A stretch of 36,546 bases of DNA from the NCBI GenBank assembly GCA_947627565.1, contig CANQWO010000017.1, positions 1 to 36,546 of the forward strand, in the 5' to 3' direction. The notes under the pieces were generated by a model. It was not told the origin of the DNA. It saw nothing but the letters and a program-made list of their open reading frames with translations, and made no database searches. A program made the position numbers and the translations under genes. This document shows positions 13,278-21,775 of the stretch, piece by piece (the first letter of the stretch is position 1; the number at the start of each line of letters is the position of its first letter). The DNA comes from an uncultured Clostridia bacterium (GTDB taxonomy: Bacteria; Bacillota; Clostridia; Christensenellales; Borkfalkiaceae).

Positions 13278-15506
13278 TCAACCTCCGATCCTCATGAGGT
13301 CGGCAAAGCGGCTTTCGAAGATCTCGGAGCAGTCGTCGATATATCTGTTGACATACTCCGTCTGCATGTTGGTCGCCGCCTGGCTGACAACGGTCGCTTT
13401 CAGCGCTTCGAAGTAGTTGTAGGAGAAGGTCCCCTCTACGGTCCTGTCGACCTTGCCGTCCGATTCGTCATCGTCTTCATAGACGAACCGGAACGCGTCG
13501 GTCCCCTTCTTCGCCGCATCCGCGAAGGAGAACGTGCAGTAGATGATGTGCCAACCGTAGTCGGTGGGAACGACGACATAGGTGCCCGCGCCGTTCTTCA
13601 CGGCGAGCTGAGCCGCAAATTCGAACTCCGACATGTAACTCGTCTTATAAGGAGAGATGGAGTAGCCGAGGTAGGTGTTGAGTCCCGCTGTATCCGTATT
13701 GTACGCGAACGAGAGCTCGTTTATGACGGAAAGCGCAATGTTTTCCTTGGTGCCGGGCAGGAAGATCTGATTGGCATCGTAGAAGGAATCCTCCGTGTTG
13801 AACGCCTTGACTTTCCCCATGTCATAGATAAATTTGTTGTAGTTGACGTCGCCCTCTTCGCCCAAGCCGGCGGCCTCGTCCTCGGCGGTGAAGTAGTACT
13901 CTTCGTTGCCGAAATATGCGGTGCGATATTGTTCATCGTAGCCCTCGAAGGCCTCGACCTCGACGCCCGCCGCCTTCATGTAGTCTTTCATCTCCTTGAG
14001 GAAATCGTCGATGTTGATCTTGTTGGGCGTGAATGTGTATTCCGTATCCCCGTCTTTATCTTGCTTTTCGACGGTCCCGTTGTAGGTATACTTGCCGAAG
14101 TAGTTCTTGAGACGCTCGTATTTCGCAGGCGCGCCGCCCTCTTCCTCCTCGGAGAAGCTGTTCTCGAAGAAGAGATATTTGCGGTCGGCGTCGTCGCCCG
14201 TGAAGGCTTCCGTATCGGAGGAGGCGTCGTAGGAATAATCGGTCTCACCCGTGAACCATGTGCTGCGCTGGTCCGTCGCCTTGATTTGGCGCAGGAGCTG
14301 CGTGCGGGCCGAGAACGAATTTCCCTTGCCATCGCCGAAGTCGTCGGAGACTTCGCCGAGCTGTTGGGTCTGCAAGTCGGAGAACGGGAGCAGGATGTTG
14401 ATGACGTAGCCGTAGTTCTCATCATAGGGCGCGAGCACGAACGAGGAATCGCTGATCGCGTCGAAAGCCGTCTCGAAGGCCGATCTGTCGCGGCCATAGG
14501 TGGACTTGGCGTTTTCAAGGTCGTTCTGATATTCCTTCTCCGCCCACGCGCGGTCGAGGCTGAGCTCGGCGTTCTTTTCCAATTTGTCCGTCAGCTTATT
14601 GATGATGGCGCTCTCATACGACGCACGGCGCTGCATGAAGTAGTAGCTGAGTTTGGTCATGTCCGAAGTATCTTCGCCCTTGCGCACGAGGTCGTTGGAG
14701 GCCAAGTTGGACAGGTACTGCACATACGCCTTCTTTCTCGTCGAGGTGAGCGAGCCCTCCACTTTTTCATATTCGCCGAGCTCCGTCGCAGATTCGCGGC
14801 CCGTATAGATGGCGTAATCGAGCGCCTTCTGCCCGTTGTTGACCGTCTTGACGGGATAGTAATCCGCATTCTCCGTCTCCGCGCCGGTGGGAAGGGTGCG
14901 CACGTCGGAAGAGGCCGTCGTGCTGCTGTTGCCGTCTTCGCTGAGCTCGATGATGCCCTCCTCGATGGAATCGATGGCGCCGTTGATGGAGGCCATGAGA
15001 TCGTAATCCGCCTTCATGCGCTCTTCCTCGGTGAGGAAATAGGAGAGCGCGTTGGAGACGCGTTCGTCCTCATTGTCGGAAGGATGCGCCGTGACGTATG
15101 CCTGATAGTCGGGGATGCTGTATTTATGGCCGTCGGCATCGCCGTTCTCCACGAGGAAAACTTTGGCGAACTGCACATAGACCTGACGGCTGACAAGGGA
15201 CTCCGCGATGGTTTTGAAGGTATCCGCATACGTCCACCCGTATTGCTGCTGCAAAGAATATCCGCTGGAGATGAAGCTCGCGACCATATCGCGCTTCATG
15301 ATCTTGACGGTATCCGAGACGAGGCCGGCATAATCCTTATAGTCCCCTTCCCGGAAATCCTTGTGCTGCGAAAGATTGACTTCGGCAATGATCTGCGCAT
15401 AGTCCTTGGTCACGTTGGTCGTCGTGAGCGCGTCGCATCCGGCGAGCGTGCCGCAAGCCATGGCCGCAGCGAGCGCGACCGCCGCCGCTTTCTTTTTCCT
15501 GTTCAT
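13278..15506 (-). CDS. Large lipoprotein with PrsA/SurA-like foldase features
   Basis: A 742-residue predicted lipoprotein. The signal peptide MNRKKKAAAVALAAAMACGT is followed by lipobox LAGC with lipidated Cys24. The N-terminal third has the helical SurA/PrsA-N character, including VNLSQHKDFREGDYKDYAGLV. The last quarter contains FAAQLAVKNGAGTYVVVPTDYGWHIIYC, which resembles the end of a parvulin-type PpiC domain (yGyHII). The middle is acidic and tyrosine-rich and not recognised. It is more than twice the length of a standard PrsA. Downstream of pth-mfd is a common place for prsA/surA in Bacillota. It has its own promoter; the ribosome binding site (GGAG, eight bases before ATG) is ordinary. 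Foldase activity is inferred. Confidence 0.7.
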   Translation of the reverse strand: MNRKKKAAAVALAAAMACGTLAGCDALTTTNVTKDYAQIIAEVNLSQHKDFREGDYKDYAGLVSDTVKIMKRDMVASFISSGYSLQQQYGWTYADTFKTIAESLVSRQVYVQFAKVFLVENGDADGHKYSIPDYQAYVTAHPSDNEDERVSNALSYFLTEEERMKADYDLMASINGAIDSIEEGIIELSEDGNSSTTASSDVRTLPTGAETENADYYPVKTVNNGQKALDYAIYTGRESATELGEYEKVEGSLTSTRKKAYVQYLSNLASNDLVRKGEDTSDMTKLSYYFMQRRASYESAIINKLTDKLEKNAELSLDRAWAEKEYQNDLENAKSTYGRDRSAFETAFDAISDSSFVLAPYDENYGYVINILLPFSDLQTQQLGEVSDDFGDGKGNSFSARTQLLRQIKATDQRSTWFTGETDYSYDASSDTEAFTGDDADRKYLFFENSFSEEEEGGAPAKYERLKNYFGKYTYNGTVEKQDKDGDTEYTFTPNKINIDDFLKEMKDYMKAAGVEVEAFEGYDEQYRTAYFGNEEYYFTAEDEAAGLGEEGDVNYNKFIYDMGKVKAFNTEDSFYDANQIFLPGTKENIALSVINELSFAYNTDTAGLNTYLGYSISPYKTSYMSEFEFAAQLAVKNGAGTYVVVPTDYGWHIIYCTFSFADAAKKGTDAFRFVYEDDDESDGKVDRTVEGTFSYNYFEALKATVVSQAATNMQTEYVNRYIDDCSEIFESRFADLMRIGG

Positions 15507-15601
15507 ACTCTGTACTCCGAAATAATTTGTTTGCTTGTCAGACCCCGAAATCGCATCGGGACTACGGGCGCGCGCGGGCGCACGCTCCCATAACTCTCTC
15601 T

Positions 15602-15630
15602 ATTATAACCTATTTGCGCGAATTGTGCAA
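15602..15630 (-). promoter_or_regulatory. Promoter of the PrsA/SurA-like lipoprotein gene
   Basis: On the minus strand there is -35 TTGCAC (15630-15625), a 17-base spacer and a perfect -10 TATAAT (15607-15602). The leader is about 95 bases and GC-rich at 15560-15590. Confidence 0.7.
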
Positions 15631-15647
15631 ATAATTCTCGGGGAAAA

Positions 15648-18600
15648 TCAGTGAAAAGTTGATGCAAATTTCAAAAATCTCGTCATCTGCACCATCGTCT
15701 TCCCGCCGTCGCCCATATTTCGGAAGCAGAGGACGGGCGCGCTCGTCATATCGAGGCTCGTGATCGAGGCATAGCGGTCCATCGCCGCCGCGACGCGGGG
15801 ATCGGAGAGCGCTTTGAGTTCGGCAAACTCCAACGTGCCGCCCTTGGGCCCCACGCCGATCTTTTTGACGCCGAGCGCAGAGGCATAGCTCTTCATGAGC
15901 GCAATGACGAGGAGGTTGAGCGTCGGAGGCGGGAGCGGGCCATAGTTCTCCTCCATGGAGGTGCAGACGCGCTTATAGTCGGCCGCGCTTCTGATCTCGG
16001 CAATCTGCTTATAGCAATCCATCCTGCCCGCGTTGGACTCCACATAGCTCTCGGGGATGAAGGCCGTCGCTTTGATGTCGAGATCGACGAGCCGGCTGCG
16101 CTCTCCCGTGAGTTCCTCTTTGAGGATCTTGGCGTATAGCTCGTATCCCACCTTATCCATGTGGCCGTGCTGTTCGGCGCCGAGGACATTGCCCGCGCCG
16201 CGGATCTCGAGGTCCCGCATGGCGATGCGGAAGCCGGAGCCGAGCTCCGTGAACTGCATGATGGCTTTGAGGCGCTCGGCGGCGTTCTCCGTCATGACGC
16301 GCTCGGGACGGTAAGTAAAATAGGCGTGCGCAAGCCGGCTCCCCCTGCCCACCCGTCCGCGGAGCTGGTAGAGCTGGGAGATGCCGAGCCGGTCGGCGTC
16401 GATGACGATGAGCGTGTTGGCGTTGGGGAGGTCGATCCCGTTCTCGATGATGGTCGTCGTCACGAGCACGTCGTATTCCCCGCGGTAGAAGCCGAAGACG
16501 TTCTTTTCGAGGGCGGCGCGGTCCATTCTGCCGTGCGCCACGGTGACGCGCGCTTCGGGCACGATGCGCATGATCCGCTCGGCAAAGGCATGGATGCTCT
16601 CCACGCGGTTGTAGAGAATGAAGAGCTGGCCCTTTCGCGCGAGTTCGCGGATGCAGGCGTCGCGGATGAGCGTCTCCGTCTCTTCGGCGACATAAGTCTG
16701 CACGGGAAGACGGGCATTGGGCGGCGTTTGGATGGTGGAAATATCGCGGATGCCCGAGAGCGAGAGGTGCAGCGTGCGCGGAATGGGCGTCGCCGTCATG
16801 GTGAGGCAGTCGACGTCGCGCTTGACGTTTTTGATCTTCTCCTTGTGCTCAACGCCGAACCGCTGTTCCTCGTCGAGGATGAGGAGCCCGAGATCGCGGA
16901 ATTTCACGTCGTCCGAGAGAAGCCGATGGGTGCCGATCACGATGTCGATCTCGCCCTTGGAGAGCGCGGAGAGCGTCGCTTTGACCTCCCGCTCCGTGCG
17001 GAAGCGGTTGAGCCCGGCGACGCGCACGCCGAACCGCTCCATGCGCTCCCTGGCGGTGTGCAGGTGCTGTTCGGAGAGCACGGTGCTCGGGCACATGAGC
17101 GCGACCTGCCGGCCCGCGAGAATGCAGAGATAGGCGGCGCGCAGGGCGACCTCCGTCTTGCCGAAGCCGACGTCGCCGCAGAGAAGGCGGTCCATCACCT
17201 TTTCCGAGCACATGTCCGCCTTGATCTCGGCGATGGATTGGAGCTGGTCGGCCGTCTCCTCGTAGGGAAACGCCGCCTCGAACTCCTCCATCTCCTCGGG
17301 AAACGCGGGGAAGACATAGCCCTTCTTCTCCCGCCGCTCGGCATAGAGCTGTTTGAGGTCGAACGCCATCTTTTTGAGCGACGCCTTGACGCGCGCCTTG
17401 ACGCGCTCAAATTCCCCTCCCCCGATCTTGGAGAGCGTGGGGTTGTCGCCGCCCATGTATTTGGACAGGATGTCCATCTGCTCGACGGGCACATAGAGCG
17501 TGTCGCCGCCGCGGTATTCGAGGGCGACGTATTCCTTGACGCCGTCCGTCGTTTCGATCTTCTTGGTCCCCGTGATGCGGCCGATGCCGTAGGTCTCGTG
17601 GACGGCGAAGTCCCCCACCTCGGGCGCGAGGAAGAGGTCGCCGCGCCGCCGCTTGACGCGGCCTTTGGCGGGCGCTTTCGTGAAGAGATCCCCCGTGCCG
17701 ATGGCGGCGAGTTTGCATTCATGAAGCAGGAATCCGCTCGGGAGCGCCTCCTCGAGAACGGCAACGCCGCGGAAGTCTTTGAGCTCTTTCGTGGGTACCA
17801 TGTCTTGAAACCCCTCGTCGGAAAGCATGTCGCGCAGCTTTTCCGCGCGCTCCGGCGTGCCCGCGAACAGGAGGACGCGGTAACCCGTCTTCTTCCATGC
17901 GCCGAGGTCGGTGAAGAGGTCGGGAAGGCAATTCAAATACCGCCGCGCAGGCGCGGAGGGGAAATTGTAGATCTTCATGGGAGAGAAGAATCCGACCTCT
18001 CCCGCAAAGGTTTGGACGGCGAGCAGACGCCGGCCCGCGAGGTTCTCGAGTGAGGAGGCGGGGACATATTGCCCCGATGAAAAGCTCATGCACTCCCCGC
18101 CCTCGAGGAGCGCCTCATAGCGCTCGAAATGTTCGCTGTAGAGCCCCTTCAGTTTGTCCCGGATGAGCTTACACTCATCGAAAATGAGCAGCGTTTCGCC
18201 ATCGAGAACGTCGAAAAACGATGCCGCATTCGCAAGCAGCGGCATCAGGAAATCCGACCGGTATTCCGAGGCGGCGAGGTCGTCGGCGATCTGCCCGAGA
18301 CGGGCGTAGGCCGAGGCGTTGCGCGCGTTCTTTCGCTCCCGCTCCAATTTCGCAGGCAACGCTACTGCATCCGCCTCCGTGATCACGGCGTCGCTCGCCG
18401 CGACGATGTCGATGGCGTCGAGACGAGCATAGCGTTCGGCCGTGATCTCATCGTAAGGCTTTACGGCCTCCACTTCGTCGCCGAAAAAGTCGATGCGGAC
18501 GGGGTGCGGACAGTTGACGGGCCAGATGTCGAGGATGTCGCCGCGGACGGAAAACGCACCCCTGCCGTCCACCGTGTATTCGCGGGAATAGCCGCTCCCG

Positions 18601-19040
18601 ACAAGGCTCTCGATAAGGGCGGACATCGCGCACTCCTCCCCGACCCGAAGCGAAAAGACGGGGACGCGGCGCGGCACGAGCTGGATGAAGGCCTCGATAT
18701 CTCCGACAAGCACATCGGCGCCCGTCTGCCACGCATAGAGCGCGTTGAGACGGCGGAAGAGCGCCTCCTTCGAGCCCGCCTTGCGATAGGTGAGCACTTC
18801 GTCCTTCGCGGCCAGAAGGGCCACGCGCTTGCCCGAGAGCGCGGCGATGCTCTCCGCCGCGCGCTGTGCGGAGAGCGCATCGGCCGTAACGTAAACAGCC
18901 CGCCTTTCGGCGAGCGAAGCGACGAGATATTTTTGGGCATCGGAGAGGCCGAAGGCGGCGACGGGCACACCATGTCCGAGGTCAGCCCCCAGTAACGGAT
19001 AATCTCCGCCCAATTGTTCAAAAGAAAAAAAGCCTTTCAT
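15648..19040 (-). CDS. mfd: Transcription-repair coupling factor Mfd
   Basis: A 1130-residue ATP-driven DNA translocase that removes RNA polymerase stalled at lesions and recruits UvrA. Domain order is visible: an N-terminal UvrB-like region; the RNA polymerase interaction domain around residues 480-540 (FAVHETYGIGRITGTKKIE, DTLYVPVEQMDILSKYMG); then the RecG-like helicase part with Walker A GDVGFGKTE near residue 625, DEEQRFGV near 722, TATPIPRTL, and motif VI in QLRGRVGRG. The C-terminal TRCF domain contains RMDCYKQIAEIRS. Length is normal for the family (about 1120-1180). The start overlaps the pth stop by four bases (ATGA), so pth and mfd are translationally coupled, as in many Bacillota. 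Confidence 0.97.
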   Translation of the reverse strand: MKGFFSFEQLGGDYPLLGADLGHGVPVAAFGLSDAQKYLVASLAERRAVYVTADALSAQRAAESIAALSGKRVALLAAKDEVLTYRKAGSKEALFRRLNALYAWQTGADVLVGDIEAFIQLVPRRVPVFSLRVGEECAMSALIESLVGSGYSREYTVDGRGAFSVRGDILDIWPVNCPHPVRIDFFGDEVEAVKPYDEITAERYARLDAIDIVAASDAVITEADAVALPAKLERERKNARNASAYARLGQIADDLAASEYRSDFLMPLLANAASFFDVLDGETLLIFDECKLIRDKLKGLYSEHFERYEALLEGGECMSFSSGQYVPASSLENLAGRRLLAVQTFAGEVGFFSPMKIYNFPSAPARRYLNCLPDLFTDLGAWKKTGYRVLLFAGTPERAEKLRDMLSDEGFQDMVPTKELKDFRGVAVLEEALPSGFLLHECKLAAIGTGDLFTKAPAKGRVKRRRGDLFLAPEVGDFAVHETYGIGRITGTKKIETTDGVKEYVALEYRGGDTLYVPVEQMDILSKYMGGDNPTLSKIGGGEFERVKARVKASLKKMAFDLKQLYAERREKKGYVFPAFPEEMEEFEAAFPYEETADQLQSIAEIKADMCSEKVMDRLLCGDVGFGKTEVALRAAYLCILAGRQVALMCPSTVLSEQHLHTARERMERFGVRVAGLNRFRTEREVKATLSALSKGEIDIVIGTHRLLSDDVKFRDLGLLILDEEQRFGVEHKEKIKNVKRDVDCLTMTATPIPRTLHLSLSGIRDISTIQTPPNARLPVQTYVAEETETLIRDACIRELARKGQLFILYNRVESIHAFAERIMRIVPEARVTVAHGRMDRAALEKNVFGFYRGEYDVLVTTTIIENGIDLPNANTLIVIDADRLGISQLYQLRGRVGRGSRLAHAYFTYRPERVMTENAAERLKAIMQFTELGSGFRIAMRDLEIRGAGNVLGAEQHGHMDKVGYELYAKILKEELTGERSRLVDLDIKATAFIPESYVESNAGRMDCYKQIAEIRSAADYKRVCTSMEENYGPLPPPTLNLLVIALMKSYASALGVKKIGVGPKGGTLEFAELKALSDPRVAAAMDRYASITSLDMTSAPVLCFRNMGDGGKTMVQMTRFLKFASTFH

Positions 19041-19600
19041 CCGTTATATTTTGTCATGACGAGGTCGATGTTTTCCCCCGCCGCAATGGCGAGCGCCGCC
19101 TCCGCGGCCCTGTTGCAGGCGGAAATAAACAGCTCGAAATCCTCTTTTTTGATCTCGGAAAGCACATAGTCGATGAGCGCGACGTTGGTCTCTTCGGGGC
19201 GGATGCCGATGCGGATGCGGGCAAATTCGGTGTAGCCCGTCTCGGCGATGACGGAGCGCATGCCGTTGTGCGTTCCCGCGCTTCCGGAGGGCCGAACGCG
19301 GACATGCCCCTTGGGAAGATCGTAATCGTCATAGATGACGATCAAATTTTCCGGCCCCGCTTTGTATTTCCGCATGAGCTGTTTGACGGCGCGGCCCGAG
19401 GCGTTCATATACGTCATGGGGCGGGCAACGATGAGCTTTTCGCCCTTGAAATTGGCCTCCGCCACGCTCGCCTCGCACTCCTTCTTCTTGAACTTGGCGT
19501 GCAGCAGTTCGGCGCAGTCGGCCGCGGCCAAAAAGCCGAGATTGTGAAACGTTCTTGCATATTTTTCCTCGGGATTTCCGAGGCCGACGATCAAAAACAT
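19037..19600 (-). CDS. pth: Peptidyl-tRNA hydrolase
   Basis: A 187-residue cytoplasmic enzyme that cleaves peptidyl-tRNA released from stalled ribosomes. The opening MFLIVGLGNP and the catalytic histidine His19 in YARTFHNLGF are textbook; Asn9, TYMNASG, IYDDYDLPKGHVRVRPSGSAGTHNG and FARIRIGI follow in family order. The start at 19600 was chosen because it begins the conserved core and has AGAGG about six bases upstream. The long in-frame opening to 19852 only translates the GC-rich repeats. It is the first gene of the pth-mfd pair. Confidence 0.97.
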   Translation of the reverse strand: MFLIVGLGNPEEKYARTFHNLGFLAAADCAELLHAKFKKKECEASVAEANFKGEKLIVARPMTYMNASGRAVKQLMRKYKAGPENLIVIYDDYDLPKGHVRVRPSGSAGTHNGMRSVIAETGYTEFARIRIGIRPEETNVALIDYVLSEIKKEDFELFISACNRAAEAALAIAAGENIDLVMTKYNG

Positions 19601-19618
19601 GGATACCTCTTCGCATGG

Positions 19619-19646
19619 AATATATGACAGTTGCAACCGGCGCCAA
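19619..19646 (-). promoter_or_regulatory. Tentative promoter of pth-mfd
   Basis: On the minus strand there is -35 TTGGCG (19646-19641), a 16-base spacer and -10 TATATT (19624-19619), 20 bases before the pth start. Neither box is perfect. Confidence 0.4.
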
Positions 19647-19647
19647 T

Positions 19648-19841
19648 TTCCCCACTCCCCTACCCCCTCCCCAGGGAGGGGGTAAAATAAGGAAGGGAAA
19701 ATTGTGTTGCAACCCCACTCCCCTGCCCCCTCCCCAGGGAGGGGGTAAAAATGGAAGGGAAACGGCTTTGCGGGAGCGCCGGCGAAGTTCCCCACTCCCC
19801 TACCCCCCTCCCAAGGGAGGGGGGTAAAATAAGGAGGGAAA
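19648..19841. repeat. Three copies of a GC-rich palindromic repeat
   Basis: Copies at about 19648-19700, 19711-19762 and 19788-19841 share CCCCACTCCCCT followed by a palindrome (ACCCCCTCC...GGAGGGGGT) and an A/G-rich tail ending in GGAAGGGAAA or GGAGGGAAA. The copies differ by a few bases (for example a T/G change before CCCCC, and one extra C/G pair in the third copy, which changes the stem but keeps the pairing). They fill the gap between pth and prs and look like a dispersed REP-like element. No gene is supported in this stretch. Confidence 0.85.
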
Positions 19842-19873
19842 AGCAAAAACAAAAGCCGCTCGCGGCGGCTTTC
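19842..19873 (-). terminator. Terminator of prs
   Basis: On the minus strand AAAGCCGC (19872-19865) pairs with GCGGCTTT (19859-19852), loop five bases, followed by TGTTTTTGCTTTT. It starts seven bases after the prs stop. Confidence 0.8.
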
Positions 19874-19878
19874 GTACT

Positions 19879-20826
19879 TCAGTCGTAGATCTTGCTCATC
19901 GGCTTATCCAGATAGACGTTCTCGATAGCCGCGGCGAAGATATCCGCAACGCTCAGGATCTTGATCTTGTCGAGCTGCTTTTCGGGCGGGAGCAGAATGG
20001 TATCCAGCATCACGAGTTCGGAGATGGGAGAATTTTGCAGCCGCTCCACCGCGGGTCCCGAGAGAACGGCATGCGTACAGCACGCCTTGATCTCCTTCGC
20101 GCCCGCGTTCACAAGCGCTTCCGCGCCCTGCACGATGGTGCCCGCCGTGTCGATCATGTCGTCGACCAACAGGCACTTCTTGCCCGCAACGTTGCCGATG
20201 ATATTCATGACCTCCATCACGTTGGCGCGCGGACGGCGTTTATCGATGATCGCCATCGGACAGCCCAGCCGCTCGGCCACTTTCCGCGAACGGTTGACGC
20301 TGCCGACGTCGGGCGAAACGACGATAAAATCTTCGTCGAGTTTATCCGCATAATAATTGTAGAGCGTGGGCCCGCCGAGGAGGTTGTCCACGGGGATATT
20401 GAAGAATCCTTGGATCTGCGCGGCGTGGAGGTCCATCGTGAGCACCCGGTCGGCCCCTGCGCTGGTCAGAAGATCGGCGACGAGTTTTGCCGTGATGGGA
20501 TCGCGCGAACGGGCTTTCCGATCCTGCCGGGCATACCCGAAGTAGGGCATCACGGCCGTCACACGGCCCGCAGACGCACGCTTGGCCGCGTCGATCATGA
20601 TGAGCAGTTCCATGAGATTATCGTTGACGGGGGCCGAAGTGGATTGAATGATGAAGAGATCGCGGCCGCGAACAGTCTCGCAGATGTGGACGGCCGTCTC
20701 TCCATCGGAGAACTTGCTGACTTCCACTTCTCCGAGGCTCGTGTTGAGCTTTCTGGCGATGGCCTCCGCGAGAGGACGGTTGGAGTTCCCGGCAAACAAC
20801 TTGATTTCGTTACCGTGTGTGATCAT
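19879..20826 (-). CDS. prs: Ribose-phosphate pyrophosphokinase
   Basis: A 315-residue cytoplasmic enzyme making PRPP from ribose 5-phosphate and ATP for nucleotide, histidine and tryptophan synthesis. Family landmarks are the opening [19 protein letters not shown], the FSDGE loop, [13 protein letters not shown], the PRPP synthetase signature region [36 protein letters not shown] and the PRPP-binding loop [11 protein letters not shown]. Length is standard. ATG 20826 was chosen for GGAGG four bases upstream and because it starts the conserved core; longer in-frame openings extend through the promoter. It is monocistronic, with a promoter at 20869-20897 and its own terminator. Confidence 0.97.
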   Translation of the reverse strand: MITHGNEIKLFAGNSNRPLAEAIARKLNTSLGEVEVSKFSDGETAVHICETVRGRDLFIIQSTSAPVNDNLMELLIMIDAAKRASAGRVTAVMPYFGYARQDRKARSRDPITAKLVADLLTSAGADRVLTMDLHAAQIQGFFNIPVDNLLGGPTLYNYYADKLDEDFIVVSPDVGSVNRSRKVAERLGCPMAIIDKRRPRANVMEVMNIIGNVAGKKCLLVDDMIDTAGTIVQGAEALVNAGAKEIKACCTHAVLSGPAVERLQNSPISELVMLDTILLPPEKQLDKIKILSVADIFAAAIENVYLDKPMSKIYD

Positions 20827-20868
20827 GGTTCCTCCGTTGTAATTGTGTGCGTTTACCCACGCTCTTTT

Positions 20869-20897
20869 ATTATAAAAATTTTTTTCGCTCCCGTCAA
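20869..20897 (-). promoter_or_regulatory. Promoter of prs
   Basis: On the minus strand there is -35 TTGACG (20897-20892), a 17-base spacer and a perfect -10 TATAAT (20874-20869). The leader is about 35 bases. Confidence 0.75.
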
Positions 20898-21026
20898 ATG
20901 TTTCGCGGGAGATTTTCATTTTTCGCAGACAAGAATTTCTCGGCGCGGCGAAGCGGCCAAAAGAGACGGGATGGCGCGATCCGAGGATTTTCATGCAATT
21001 ATCATGTGCGAATTTTCCGCATGCGA

Positions 21027-21055
21027 TTGACATTTGCTCTGCGCTTTTTTATAAT
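21027..21055 (+). promoter_or_regulatory. Promoter of the ABC-FtsX-lipoprotein operon
   Basis: A perfect -35 TTGACA (21027-21032), a 17-base spacer and a perfect -10 TATAAT (21050-21055), ending 17 bases before the first start codon. With 4421-4449 and 32903-32931 it is among the strongest promoters in the window. It is divergent from prs. Confidence 0.8.
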
Positions 21056-21072
21056 GGAGACGGAGCATCATC

Positions 21073-21774
21073 ATGATCGAACTCAAACATGTCGATAAAA
21101 TCTATGGGAAGGGCGACGGCGCGGTCCATGCGCTGAAAGACGTCTGCGTCACGATCCGCGACGGCAAGTTCACCGCGATCCTCGGCAAGAGCGGAAGCGG
21201 GAAATCCACGCTGATGAATATGATCGGCGGCCTCGATTCCCCCACCGCGGGCGAGGTATGGTCGGACGGGAAATTGCTCGGCGCGCTCAACAAAAATCAG
21301 CTCGCGGCCTACCGGAACCGGACGACGGGGTTCGTCTTCCAATCCTTCTATCTCGAGCCCACGTTCACCGTGCTCGACAACGTCGCAATGCCTCTCATCA
21401 TCGCGGGCATGAAGCGCAAGGAACGGGAGGCGCGGGCCGTGGAACTTCTCGAAAAGCTCGGCCTCGCCGATAAGATCCATAAACGCGCCTCCGAACTCTC
21501 CGGAGGCCAAAAGCAGCGCGTCTCCATCGCGCGCGCCCTCGTTCACGGGCCATCCGTCGTTCTTGCGGACGAACCGACGGGCAACCTCGATTCCCAGAGC
21601 GGCAGAGAGGTCATGGAACTTTTGAAGAGGGTCGCGGACGAGGGAAAGGCCGTCGTACTCGTGACCCATAATATCGCCGACGCAAAATACGCGGAGGACG
21701 TCATTTTTCTGCGCGACGGCGTCGCGGAGATGCGCGGCCCCATCGCGGAGAGCGAAAATCTCTACGGGGAATGA
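21073..21774 (+). CDS. ABC transporter ATP-binding protein (LolD/MacB-type)
   Basis: A 233-residue ATPase for FtsX-type permeases. Walker A GKSGSGKST is near residues 38-46. The Q-loop FVFQSFYLEPTFTVLDNV, signature LSGGQKQRVSIARA, Walker B VVLADEPTGNLDSQSG and switch histidine in VTHNIADA are intact. The phrase ADEPTGNLD is typical of the LolD/MacB/BceA group, which drives mechanotransmission or export rather than import. GGAG lies seven bases upstream. One base separates its stop from the first permease start, so the genes are one operon. Confidence 0.93.
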   Translation: MIELKHVDKIYGKGDGAVHALKDVCVTIRDGKFTAILGKSGSGKSTLMNMIGGLDSPTAGEVWSDGKLLGALNKNQLAAYRNRTTGFVFQSFYLEPTFTVLDNVAMPLIIAGMKRKEREARAVELLEKLGLADKIHKRASELSGGQKQRVSIARALVHGPSVVLADEPTGNLDSQSGREVMELLKRVADEGKAVVLVTHNIADAKYAEDVIFLRDGVAEMRGPIAESENLYGE

Positions 21775-21775
21775 T

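Noticed and set aside
12516-15593. Open frame of 1025 codons on the plus strand opposite the PrsA/SurA-like and uppP genes
   Set aside because: Shadow frame; the minus-strand genes have signal peptide, lipobox and family motifs, while the plus frame has none.
16161-18053. Open frame of 630 codons opposite mfd
   Set aside because: Shadow of the unmistakable mfd coding sequence.
19601-19852. N-terminal extension of pth across the GC-rich palindromes
   Set aside because: It only translates the repeats (recurring PLPGEG-type peptide); the conserved Pth start with its own ribosome binding site is at 19600.
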